64,000 nt of DNA, taken from positions 2,376,501 through 2,440,500 of the forward strand of contig NZ_CP027806.1 of assembly GCF_003353065.1 (NCBI RefSeq). Reading direction: 5' to 3'. The notes beneath the pieces were generated by a model. The model was not told where the DNA came from and did not search any database. It was given only the letters and a program-made list of their open reading frames with translations. Both the position numbers and the translations under genes were made by a program. Source of the DNA: Cyclonatronum proteinivorum. GTDB taxonomy: Bacteria; Bacteroidota; Rhodothermia; Balneolales; Cyclonatronaceae. Each line of letters starts with the position of its first letter. Position 1 is the stretch's first letter. Below are positions 25,179-33,998 of the stretch, piece by piece.

Positions 25179-26813
25179 GTGGCACTACACGAATTAGCAG
25201 GAAAACCTGCACCAGAGAGTATTTTAACCAATATCCCCCGACTTGTTAGTAAATACTATACGCTTAAACCTGATGCCAATGATCCGGCGCAGGCCGTAAG
25301 TTTCGGTACTTCCGGTCACCGGGGTACGTCAACAAACTTATCTTTCAATCAAAACCATATTTTTGCAATCTGTCAGGCAATTGCCGACTACCGCAAGATG
25401 AAAGATATACATGGTCCGCTTTACATCGGCATGGATACACACGCCCTTTCGGAAGCCGCCCTGCAAACGGCTATACGCGTGTTTGCGGCCAACGGCGTAC
25501 ATGTGATGGTTGAAAACGGCGGCGGATACACGCCTACACCCGTAATTTCGCACGCCATCATTACCTACAACAGCCAAAATCCGGAAGATCCAGCGGATGG
25601 CATTGTTATTACGCCTTCCCACAATCCGCCGGAAGACGGCGGGATTAAGTATAACATGACGCACGGCGGGCCGGCTGATTCCAAAACGACAAAACTCATT
25701 CAGGATCGTGCGAATGATATCATCAAAAGCGGCCTGAAAGACGTGCTCAAAATGGATTTCGAAGACTCTTTCGAAGGCCCGCATATCCATAATTACGATT
25801 ACATCACGCCCTATGTCGAAGATCTGAAAAACGTGATCGATATGGAAGCGATCAAAGATGCAGGTATCAAAATTGGCGTTGATCCGCTTGGCGGTTCCGG
25901 CATAAAATACTGGCCGGCAATAGCTGACCGCTATGGTCTCGACCTTGAGATCGTGAACAATCATGTAGATGCCTCTTTCCGGTTTATGCACGTAGATAAG
26001 GACGGTAAGATCAGGATGGATTGCTCTTCCCCCTACGCCATGGCCGGACTTATTAAGCTAAAAGATAAGTTTGACATCGCTTTCGGAAATGACCCGGACT
26101 ACGACCGTCACGGCATTGTGACAAAATCCGGCCTGATGAATCCCAATCATTATCTCGCTGTGGCAATTTGGTATCTCTTCCAAAATCGTCCGCAATGGCA
26201 TGCTGAACTTAAGATCGGCAAGACACTTGTTTCAAGCTCGATGATTGACCGGGTAGCTGAGAGTATCGGTAAAGAAGTTTCTGAAGTCCCGGTTGGTTTC
26301 AAATGGTTCGTAGATGGTCTTTACAATGGCGAATGTGGTTTTGGCGGAGAAGAAAGCGCCGGCGCGAGTTTCCTGCGTTTCGACGGAAAACCATGGTCAA
26401 CCGATAAAGACGGTATCATCATGAACCTCCTTGCCGCAGAGATTTTAGCCAAAACAGGCAAGAGTCCTTCAGAGCACTATGCCGGATTTGAAGAAAAATT
26501 CGGTTCCCCCGTGTATGAGCGCCTCGATGCCCCTGCAACCCCCGAGCAAAAAGCCGTGCTTGCCAACCTGAACGCGAATGATATCAAATCAGACACCCTG
26601 GCTGGTGAGCAGATAATCGCGAAGCTTACACACGCTCCGGGTAACGGCGCAGCCATTGGCGGTTTGAAGGTTGTGACGGAAAATGGATGGTTCGCAGCAA
26701 GACCATCAGGCACGGAAAATATTTATAAAATTTACACCGAAAGCTTCAAAGGCAAAGAACACCTTAGCCTGATCCAGAAAGAAGCACAGGAACTTATAAG
26801 CAGTCTGTTCTGA
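25179..26813 (+). CDS. pgm: Phosphoglucomutase (alpha-D-glucose-1,6-bisphosphate-dependent)
   Basis: Interconverts glucose-1-phosphate and glucose-6-phosphate for glycogen, sugar-nucleotide and central metabolism. The 544-residue protein is the bacterial Pgm type. It shows [11 protein letters not shown] (residues 41-51), the phosphoserine Ser147 in [17 protein letters not shown], the Mg loop [12 protein letters not shown], the sugar-binding GEESAGASF, and the phosphate-binding [12 protein letters not shown]. It begins with GTG preceded by a strong SD. A hairpin terminator follows about 55 bases after the stop. Confidence 0.96.
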   Translation: MALHELAGKPAPESILTNIPRLVSKYYTLKPDANDPAQAVSFGTSGHRGTSTNLSFNQNHIFAICQAIADYRKMKDIHGPLYIGMDTHALSEAALQTAIRVFAANGVHVMVENGGGYTPTPVISHAIITYNSQNPEDPADGIVITPSHNPPEDGGIKYNMTHGGPADSKTTKLIQDRANDIIKSGLKDVLKMDFEDSFEGPHIHNYDYITPYVEDLKNVIDMEAIKDAGIKIGVDPLGGSGIKYWPAIADRYGLDLEIVNNHVDASFRFMHVDKDGKIRMDCSSPYAMAGLIKLKDKFDIAFGNDPDYDRHGIVTKSGLMNPNHYLAVAIWYLFQNRPQWHAELKIGKTLVSSSMIDRVAESIGKEVSEVPVGFKWFVDGLYNGECGFGGEESAGASFLRFDGKPWSTDKDGIIMNLLAAEILAKTGKSPSEHYAGFEEKFGSPVYERLDAPATPEQKAVLANLNANDIKSDTLAGEQIIAKLTHAPGNGAAIGGLKVVTENGWFAARPSGTENIYKIYTESFKGKEHLSLIQKEAQELISSLF

Positions 26814-26868
26814 CCGCTTTTTGGTAAATTTGAATACACCCTTTAAACGCAACCATTTTAATGAGAAC

Positions 26869-26896
26869 GCCGGCTCAGTATGGGCCGGCTTTTTTT
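26869..26896 (+). terminator. Intrinsic terminator of pgm, abutting the next start codon
   Basis: A 6-bp G+C stem, GCCGGC (26869-26874) with GCCGGC (26884-26889), 9-base loop, followed by a T7 run (26890-26896). The next base, 26897, is the A of the ATG of the lipoprotein gene. Confidence 0.7.
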
Positions 26897-27460
26897 ATGA
26901 AACGCAGCCGTAAAAATATCAAAACCTTCATCACCGGGTTGCTGTTGCTCCCGCTGTTTTTTATGGCAGGATGCAGCCAATTTCCCGGGCATTATATCGC
27001 TTTCAACACCTGCCTTCAGGAAAACACAAGCATAGGGGAAGATTTTCTTGTCGCATTTGCCGAGCTTGAAGAATACCTGATCAGCGAAGGATATCTCGAA
27101 GACATCAGCAGGGAAAGCTATCGTACCACTTTGAATGCCCTTGCTACGGGTTCACTTGCAATTGAATGGCGATCTGTTGCCCCGCACGTTCGTGACTTTT
27201 GGGGACTTCAGCAGGAAGGCACGTTTGGCGCATTTCCTTCCTGTGCAAGACAAATAAGCTCCGAAAACACTGATCCGGAACAGGCGCAAAGCTTGCAAAA
27301 CCTGTCAGAAGTGTATGACCTTTTCTTCACACAGCCCGATGCGTCCTTTCGCGATCCCGCGCTATTAAATCAACTCAGCGATGCCGTTACGGATGATGAT
27401 TTTGCATTTATGCTTTACCGAGCCCCACAGATGATCTTCATGGTATATCTGATGGAATAA
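26897..27460 (+). CDS. Small lipoprotein of unknown function
   Basis: A 187-residue predicted lipoprotein I do not recognise. The N-terminus MKRSRKNIKTFITGLLLLPLFFMAGCSQ has a basic n-region, hydrophobic core and lipobox MAGC. The mature part is mostly helical with several acidic stretches (FAELEEYLISEGYLEDISRE) and two further cysteines (TCLQENTS, SCARQIS) that could form a disulfide in the periplasm. No enzyme motif is visible. The ATG at 26897 is directly behind the T run of the pgm terminator, leaving no space for a separate promoter or an SD downstream of it. It converges with brnQ. Confidence 0.72.
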   Translation: MKRSRKNIKTFITGLLLLPLFFMAGCSQFPGHYIAFNTCLQENTSIGEDFLVAFAELEEYLISEGYLEDISRESYRTTLNALATGSLAIEWRSVAPHVRDFWGLQQEGTFGAFPSCARQISSENTDPEQAQSLQNLSEVYDLFFTQPDASFRDPALLNQLSDAVTDDDFAFMLYRAPQMIFMVYLME

Positions 27461-27474
27461 TTTCCCATCACTTG

Positions 27475-28791
27475 CTAATCCCAGTCTACATTCGCAAAGA
27501 AGGTTCCGTAATACACCCGGACGGTCAGCAGGCCGATCAGCATACCGGCAAGACCGGCAACGGCCCACGCAAATCCGGCTTCCGCAAAGGGTATCAGGGC
27601 AAGAACTATGGTGAAAGGTCCCGATGCTATTCCGGCTATGTGAAGGGCTTCCGGAATGCTGACCAATAAAGCCCCGCTTACACCTCCCACATAAACAAAG
27701 CGGTGAATAAATGTGCCACCCGTAATCGTCAGAAGAATCAGCACAATAGCAACCGGGTACACGAGCACCAGGAGCGGGTAAGCTATGTTCACAATTTCCG
27801 TAACACCCCGAATAGCAAAAAAGCCGCTGAATACTACAGTTATGACGGCAACCGTCCGGTAGCTGAGCCGCTGAGCCGTGAGCCGGCTGAAGTATTCAGC
27901 AACAGTAGCAGTGAGGCCGATGGCAGTTGTAAGGCAGGCAATGGTGACGGCAATACCAAGGGCTATTGCACCGCTGCCGCCCAAAAGGGCTTCGGTAATA
28001 CCAATCAACAAGGTAGTTCGCTCTACATTTGATTCGAACAGTCCTGCAGCTGTGGCGCCCAGATACATCAAACCGCCATAGACCAGCAGCAGCCCTAATG
28101 CCGCTATACTCCCGGCTATCAGGGTCAGCCGCGTCTGTTCGGCAGTTGATTTATACCCCTGATATACCAGGGCTGCGATCACAATTTGGGTAAAGACCAG
28201 GGAGGCAAGCGCATCCATTGTTTGATAGCCTTCACGAAAACCATCGCCAAAGGGTGACCGCAGCGAGGCAGACCCCGGTTCTCCTATTGGAAAAAAAATG
28301 CCCCGAACGATGATCCAGGCAAGTGTAAGCACAAGAAAAGGAGTAAGATATTTTCCGATTTTGCGGATGACATTGTTGCGGTTCATGGTAAACCAGAAAG
28401 TCATACCAAAGAAAAGAACCGAGAATAAAACTGCGGAGAACTCCGGCCAGATTGCTGCGGCACCAAGCTCAAAGGCCGTTGCGGCTGTTCGGGGAATGGC
28501 AAGAAGCGGGCCTATAGCCAGCAATACAATAACGCTTAGAATGATGCCGAACACAGAGGATACACGACTCGCAAGATGCTCAACCGAACCACCCGCCCGC
28601 GATGCAGCGAGAATACCAAGAAGCGGCAGCCCTATTCCGGTGAAGGCAAAGCCTAAAAAAGTAAGCGCCCAGCTCTCCCCGCCTAACAGTCCCATATAGG
28701 GTGGAAAAATCAGGTTTCCTGCCCCAAAAAACATGGCAAAAAGGGCGACACCAATGATAAAGGCATCCCTGAACTGTTTAGAAAACATCAT
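27475..28791 (-). CDS. brnQ: Branched-chain amino acid transport system II carrier protein
   Basis: An inner-membrane LIVCS-family symporter for leucine, isoleucine and valine. The 438 residues form about 12 hydrophobic segments. The N-terminal signature FAMFFGAGNLIFPPYMGLLGG is diagnostic; TAFELGAAAIWPEF, a proline/glycine-rich repeat region and MFLGATAAGL-type helices follow. The family uses Na+ or H+ coupling. The gene is convergent with the lipoprotein (14-base gap) and its upstream region (28792-29031) is shared divergently with the PAS protein. Confidence 0.93.
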   Translation of the reverse strand: MMFSKQFRDAFIIGVALFAMFFGAGNLIFPPYMGLLGGESWALTFLGFAFTGIGLPLLGILAASRAGGSVEHLASRVSSVFGIILSVIVLLAIGPLLAIPRTAATAFELGAAAIWPEFSAVLFSVLFFGMTFWFTMNRNNVIRKIGKYLTPFLVLTLAWIIVRGIFFPIGEPGSASLRSPFGDGFREGYQTMDALASLVFTQIVIAALVYQGYKSTAEQTRLTLIAGSIAALGLLLVYGGLMYLGATAAGLFESNVERTTLLIGITEALLGGSGAIALGIAVTIACLTTAIGLTATVAEYFSRLTAQRLSYRTVAVITVVFSGFFAIRGVTEIVNIAYPLLVLVYPVAIVLILLTITGGTFIHRFVYVGGVSGALLVSIPEALHIAGIASGPFTIVLALIPFAEAGFAWAVAGLAGMLIGLLTVRVYYGTFFANVDWD

Positions 28792-29031
28792 ACCTGGGTG
28801 ACTGAATTATAATGTGCGATACAGCTCTGAAATCATTAGCCCAACGTACTGATTATCATAGTGATTACCAATTATATATTCATGCCAGATTGATGCAACT
28901 TTATTGCAAGTAGAGTATGATTCAGCATTCCCTTGAGTGGATAAGTTACTGTTTCTCCATAATCATAATATCTGTATTTTGAATTGGGTTTTCTCAAAAA
29001 ATGAATTTCTCAGGGCAAAACAAAAACAAAT

Positions 29032-31614
29032 ATGTCAGACCGCACCCCAACAGCTTATGATGCTTTACCTATGGCATACGGCCGTTTTTTTATCCGGAAT
29101 GCAGGTTCTGACGTACTTCTTACGCAATCTTACAATAAAGCTTTTGAAAAGCTTTTTGGCCTTGATGAATCCTCAATTACGAAGAACCAGTCGCTTGAAT
29201 CACTGTCAGCCCGTAGAAATATTGACCTTGGTCCGCTCGTAGCATTTATCAGGCGCAATCCTGAAAGAGACATTTCCGAACAGCTTACGTTACATTTCAA
29301 AGCCGAAGAAGGCACAATCATTAATACGTGCACACTTCATGCATGGATTGACACTGAAAATTTTCTGCACGTCTTTTTTCAGGATGAAATATCCCGGTTG
29401 CTACAGCTTTTTGAGGAGCCTCCAAAAGAGGTACCTGTGTCCCCAAAAAATCATGCAGAACATCAGCATTATGACGCGCCCGCAGAAAATCAGCCCTGCA
29501 GCTATATATATGCGGCACCCTTCGGAACTTTTGTGACGGATGAAAAAGGCCGGTACCTCGATGTGAATCCGGCGGCCTGCGAACTCACGGGATATACAGC
29601 CGAAGAACTCCTTCAGATGCGTATCACGGACGTGATTTCAACTGCCAATGCAGATGAAGCACTCGCTTTTCACCGGCAGCTTACGCAAACCGGAAAGCTT
29701 ACAGGCGAGTTTTTACTTCTTCGTAAAAACGGCAGCAGCATTTGGTGTCAGCTTTCGGCCGTCAAATTATCTGAAGACCGTTTCCTGGGTTTTCAGTCCG
29801 ACATTTCCAGACAAAAGCAGGCGGAAACCGAACTCAAGCGTGAACGCCGCATTCTTGCTGAAATCGTAGACGGTACCAAAGCTGGTACCTGGCGCTGGAA
29901 CCTGGAGACCGGTGATTCAATGGTTAATGACCGTTGGGGCAGCATATTAGGCTATGAGTCCGGCGAGATTACTCATCTGACTCTCGATGGCTGGCTTGCC
30001 TTCCTTCACCCTGAAGACACTGAAAGAACGATGAAATCACTCGATAAGGTCATTCAGGGTGAACTTGACATTTATGAGTGCGAAGTCAGAATGAAGCACA
30101 AGCTGGGGCATTGGATATGGATTTATGACCGGGGCTCTGTTACTGAGTTCTCCCCCGACGGAAATCCGCTTATGATTTCAGGGATTCAATTGGATATTAC
30201 GGCACGAAAAGAAGCCAAGCAAAAACTGGAAAAAAGCGAGCGCCGTTTCAGAATACTGTTTGACAATCACACAGCCGTAAAACTGATTATTGACCCTGAT
30301 ACCGGTCAAATAGTAGATGCGAACAAAGCCGCTTCCGCATATTACGGGTGGTCACATGAAGCGCTCACAAACATGCGCATTAACGATATTAATACACTGA
30401 GCGATAAGGACATCAAGTCACAATTGAACAATGCAGCCACGCACTTAGAAAGTAATTATCAGTTCAAACACCGGAAAGCGGATGGAAGCATAAGGGATGT
30501 AGAGGTTTACAGTAGTATTATACAGCTTGAAGATAAGAAGCTGATCCACTCCATTATACACGATAACACAGCTCGTTTTGAAGCTGAGCTGAAGCTGAAA
30601 CGAGAACAAAAGTTTAATGCTGCCCTTCTGGAAAGTGCGCAGGATGGTATTGTAGCCTGCGATGAAAAAGGCAATCTAAAGTTGTTTAACAAAGTCGCGA
30701 GGTCATGGCACCAAAGCGATCCGGACAACTCAGCGTCTGCGGGCTGGAGTAATTCCTATGGCCTTTTTGATGGAGAAGGCAAAAAACAATTAACAGAACA
30801 GGATATTCCGTTGGTAAGGGCCTTTAGGGGCGAACGCTTCATTAGTGTACCCATCACCATCAAAACCAAAGGCTTACCCACACGCCTTGTAGCAGCAAGT
30901 GGTTCTCCGTTCACAGACGAGCATGGTAAAAAATTGGGCGCAGTGGTAATTATGCGGGATGTAACCGAACAAAGACAGCTTGAATCACAAGTTAGCCTTC
31001 AGCTTGCTGCCCTTAAGTCAGCGGCCAACGCCATCGCAATTACCGACCGGGACGGAAATCTTGAGTGGATAAATCCCGCCTGGGAAAAACTCACGGGATA
31101 CGCCGAACAGGAAGTGTTAAGTCAAAACCCGCGAATTCTAAAGTCAGGACAGCAAAAGAAGGAATATTATACCTTACTTTGGGAAACCATCTTAGCGGGA
31201 AAAACCTGGAAAGGAGAAATAGTTAACAGAAGAAAAGACGGCTCACTTTATAATGAGTATCAGACCATTACTCCGCTAAAAAATAAAGAAGGCAAAATCA
31301 CCCACTTTATAGCAATAAAGGAAGATATTACAGCCCAAAAAGAGTTTGAAAAAAAACTACTTGCTCAAAATGAAACGCTGAAACGAATAGCCTGGCATCA
31401 GAGCCATGTTGTGCGGCGTCCGGTTGCAAATATTATGGGCTTAATCGACTTAATTGAAGAAGAAAAAAACATTACTGAAAATCAGCTTTCAGCCATTGAG
31501 TACCTCAAAGAAGAGATTCTAAAGCTTGATGAAATTGTCAGGAAAATTGTGCGTGAGGCAAATCACATTACCAGCGGCAAATTTGATATAGATGTGAAAA
31601 AGAATCACGACTAA
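29032..31614 (+). CDS. Six-PAS sensor protein ending in a DHp-like helix, no ATPase domain
   Basis: An 860-residue cytoplasmic multi-sensor protein without TM segments. I count six PAS-type modules: a divergent one (~8-125), then ~155-270 (TDEKGRYLDVNPAACELTGY), ~280-400 (PAS_3-like, WRWNLETGD...HPEDTE), ~405-525 (RRFRILFDNH), ~530-655 (GIVACDEKGNLKLFN) and ~660-785 (AITDRDGNLEWINPAWEKLTGY). The last ~75 residues form a helical hairpin with IAWHQSHVVRRPVANIMGLI, where His792 sits like an H-box histidine. The protein stops there: no N, G1 or G2 boxes. It is convergent with the adjacent REC-kinase gene (25-base gap). It may be a phosphotransfer or scaffolding partner; that is inference. Confidence 0.85.
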   Translation: MSDRTPTAYDALPMAYGRFFIRNAGSDVLLTQSYNKAFEKLFGLDESSITKNQSLESLSARRNIDLGPLVAFIRRNPERDISEQLTLHFKAEEGTIINTCTLHAWIDTENFLHVFFQDEISRLLQLFEEPPKEVPVSPKNHAEHQHYDAPAENQPCSYIYAAPFGTFVTDEKGRYLDVNPAACELTGYTAEELLQMRITDVISTANADEALAFHRQLTQTGKLTGEFLLLRKNGSSIWCQLSAVKLSEDRFLGFQSDISRQKQAETELKRERRILAEIVDGTKAGTWRWNLETGDSMVNDRWGSILGYESGEITHLTLDGWLAFLHPEDTERTMKSLDKVIQGELDIYECEVRMKHKLGHWIWIYDRGSVTEFSPDGNPLMISGIQLDITARKEAKQKLEKSERRFRILFDNHTAVKLIIDPDTGQIVDANKAASAYYGWSHEALTNMRINDINTLSDKDIKSQLNNAATHLESNYQFKHRKADGSIRDVEVYSSIIQLEDKKLIHSIIHDNTARFEAELKLKREQKFNAALLESAQDGIVACDEKGNLKLFNKVARSWHQSDPDNSASAGWSNSYGLFDGEGKKQLTEQDIPLVRAFRGERFISVPITIKTKGLPTRLVAASGSPFTDEHGKKLGAVVIMRDVTEQRQLESQVSLQLAALKSAANAIAITDRDGNLEWINPAWEKLTGYAEQEVLSQNPRILKSGQQKKEYYTLLWETILAGKTWKGEIVNRRKDGSLYNEYQTITPLKNKEGKITHFIAIKEDITAQKEFEKKLLAQNETLKRIAWHQSHVVRRPVANIMGLIDLIEEEKNITENQLSAIEYLKEEILKLDEIVRKIVREANHITSGKFDIDVKKNHD

Positions 31615-31638
31615 AGTATTATGGCAGCTGTTCAAACA

Positions 31639-32892
31639 TCAAATGGAAAAATAAAAGGTTGTCCCCTGCCCCGGCTTTGAGTCGAACCATATCTGACCAC
31701 CATGCCGGTCAACAATCCTTTTTACAGTACTTAGGCCTACTCCGGTGCCGTCATACTGCGTCTGATCATGCAGACGTATAAAAGGACGGAATAAATTATC
31801 GGCCTTATCCATATCGAATCCCGTACCATTGTCTTTCACAAAGAAAACCGTTTGACCGTCAGATTCTTCATGTCCGATATGAATGTGAGGATTTTCTTTG
31901 TTTTGGCTGTATTTTAGGCTGTTTTCGATCAGGTTGTTCATTAAAACCCGAAACAGCTTGGGGTCTGCATTGATTTTCATACCTTCATCAATAGTAATTT
32001 CACAGTCATGCCTGTACGTCAGGTTGGTGAGGTCAGCTACTATATTCTTAACCATTTCCGTCAGATCAATTTCGTGCGGGCTGATCTCCAGACTTCCCGA
32101 ACGGGAAAAACTCAGGAGGTCATTGATCAGCTGTTGCATGTTTTGGGAAGAGTGCAGAATGGCTTCGAGGAACGGAAAAGCTTCTTTGTCAAGGCTTGTT
32201 GCAAAGTCTTCCATCAGTAGTTCTACAAGCCCTATAATGCCGCTAAGCGGGGAACGCAGATCATGTGAAACGGTGCGGGTGAAAGCTTCAAGCTCCTGAT
32301 TAGCTTCCTTCAAATCTTCGTTGAGTTTCTCAAGTCGCCGCTGCGTATTTATCAGCTCTTCATTACGGCTAATGGCGGCTTCATAAACCGACAACAGTAA
32401 ATCCAGAATCTGTTTTTTATCTGAGTTGATTTCAAACTTCTGGTTTTGAAAAACGATTTCAATGCTCATATCACCTGAGCCCATCCGCCTTACATGCCGG
32501 TTGGCTATCAGGTAAGAAATGCGGGACATCAGGTAGGATTCTTCATAGGGCTTTGTGATAAAATTATCCGCACCCGCCTGTAGTCCCCGGATGATATCCA
32601 TCGGGTCACCCAGTGAGGTTAGTAGAATAAAGGGAACATCTGTTATAGACGGTTCTGATTTAACTTTACTGCAAAACTCATAACCATCCATAACAGGCAT
32701 CATCACGTCACTGATAATGAGCTCAGGCTTTTCCTTCTTTGCCTGCTCCAATGCATCCTGTCCGTTTTTGCAGACAACGGCTTTGATGTTACGGGTATCA
32801 AAAAAACGCTTCAGTTTTTTGGCCTGCACCATAGAATCTTCCGCAAGGAGCACATATCCGTCAGCAAACGTCTGATCAACAAAGTAATTCAT
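31639..32892 (-). CDS. Response regulator-histidine kinase fusion (REC-HisKA-HATPase)
   Basis: A 417-residue cytoplasmic protein. The N-terminal REC domain (14-130) has the acidic pocket LLAEDS, phospho-acceptor Asp62 in ISDVMMPVMDGYEF and the FITKPY lysine. A linker helix (NEELINTQRRLEKLNEDLKE) leads to HisKA with His210 in TVSHDLRSPLSGIIGLVELL. The HATPase domain shows NLIENSLKYS, DNGTGFD and GTGVGLSTVKRI. It starts at ATG 32892, 12 bases after the cheB stop, and is the terminal gene of the che operon: the position that wspR occupies in Wsp. It probably takes phosphoryl groups from the CheA homologue, and its own kinase domain would relay onward. Confidence 0.92.
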   Translation of the reverse strand: MNYFVDQTFADGYVLLAEDSMVQAKKLKRFFDTRNIKAVVCKNGQDALEQAKKEKPELIISDVMMPVMDGYEFCSKVKSEPSITDVPFILLTSLGDPMDIIRGLQAGADNFITKPYEESYLMSRISYLIANRHVRRMGSGDMSIEIVFQNQKFEINSDKKQILDLLLSVYEAAISRNEELINTQRRLEKLNEDLKEANQELEAFTRTVSHDLRSPLSGIIGLVELLMEDFATSLDKEAFPFLEAILHSSQNMQQLINDLLSFSRSGSLEISPHEIDLTEMVKNIVADLTNLTYRHDCEITIDEGMKINADPKLFRVLMNNLIENSLKYSQNKENPHIHIGHEESDGQTVFFVKDNGTGFDMDKADNLFRPFIRLHDQTQYDGTGVGLSTVKRIVDRHGGQIWFDSKPGQGTTFYFSI

Positions 32893-32904
32893 GGGTGACA
32901 ATAT

Positions 32905-33993
32905 TTAAAGTTTTTGTAATTCCAGAATTTTTTGGGCAATGCGTTCAGGCGGGTAAACCATCTGCGCCCCGCCATTTTTTACGGCCGCTCCCGGCATCCC
33001 AAATACGAGACTGCTCGCTTCATCCTGAGCCAGTGTTGTAGCGCCGCAGTTTTTCAGGGCAAGCATTTCTTCTGCGCCATCATCGCCCATACCGGAAAGC
33101 AAAACCGCCACGGTTTGATTTCCGAAAAATGCTTTGGCACTTTTAAACAGCTGACTCACAGATGGCTTGTGTCCTTTATAGGCAGGCTCATCTGTCAAAA
33201 TTAAGTGTGCACTGTTCTTAAAGGACAGATGCTTCCCGCCGGGGGCAAGATAGACGTGCGCAGGCTGAAGCTGCATCCCGTCTTTAGCGAGTACAACCGG
33301 AATCAAAGAATGCGTCTGAAGCCATTCCCTGAAGGTTTCAGAAAAGTTTTCATCAATATGCTGAACAACAACAACCGGAAATTTGAAGGATGAATCAAAT
33401 GAATTTAGTATGATTCGCAGGGCTTCCGGTCCGCCGGCTGACGCGCCGATTACAACGATTCTTTTTTGCGACTGCCAAACAGCTGGCCCTGCCTTTGACG
33501 CTTGAACGTCGTAAGCTCTTTTATCCGAAGCCATCGGCGGCTGCGAACCTTTTGTTCGTCGTCTTACAACCCTGACTTCCGACATATTTTTAAGCATGCG
33601 CAGATAGCGTTCTGAAGATCGCGCGTACTGATCATGGCCCGGACCAAGAGGTTTGGGCATGATGTGTACTGCCCCCGCGGCCATTGCCTGAATGGCCAGC
33701 TCCTTCTGTGTAGCGTCATAGAGGCTGCTTACAATTACGATAGGTACCGGTGCGTGCTGCATAATCAGCCGGGTAGCTTCGATGCCGTCCATATCGGGCA
33801 TCTGAACATCCATGCTCACGACATCAGGTTCCAGATTGCGGATCATCTCTATGGCCGCTTTCCCGTTAGACGCCATCCCGGCAACTTCAAACCTCGGGTC
33901 TGACGCAAGTATGCGTTCATGCAGCCGCCTGCTCGTGAAACTGTCATCTACAATCAGTACCCGAATCCGGGCTGTTGTGCCGCTTGCGCTCAT
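32905..33993 (-). CDS. cheB: Chemotaxis-type protein-glutamate methylesterase
   Basis: Removes methyl groups from receptor glutamates (and deamidates glutamines) when phosphorylated. The 362 residues begin with a REC domain (11-130), phospho-acceptor Asp62 in VSMDVQMPDMDGIEA. A linker follows, then the esterase domain with the catalytic triad Ser185 (IGASAGGPEA), His212 (VVVVQHIDENF) and Asp305 (LSGMGDDGAEEM). Residues match canonical CheB. It lies 5 bases downstream of the CheA homologue and upstream of the REC-kinase gene. Confidence 0.95.
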   Translation of the reverse strand: MSASGTTARIRVLIVDDSFTSRRLHERILASDPRFEVAGMASNGKAAIEMIRNLEPDVVSMDVQMPDMDGIEATRLIMQHAPVPIVIVSSLYDATQKELAIQAMAAGAVHIMPKPLGPGHDQYARSSERYLRMLKNMSEVRVVRRRTKGSQPPMASDKRAYDVQASKAGPAVWQSQKRIVVIGASAGGPEALRIILNSFDSSFKFPVVVVQHIDENFSETFREWLQTHSLIPVVLAKDGMQLQPAHVYLAPGGKHLSFKNSAHLILTDEPAYKGHKPSVSQLFKSAKAFFGNQTVAVLLSGMGDDGAEEMLALKNCGATTLAQDEASSLVFGMPGAAVKNGGAQMVYPPERIAQKILELQKL

Positions 33994-33998
33994 GCTGT

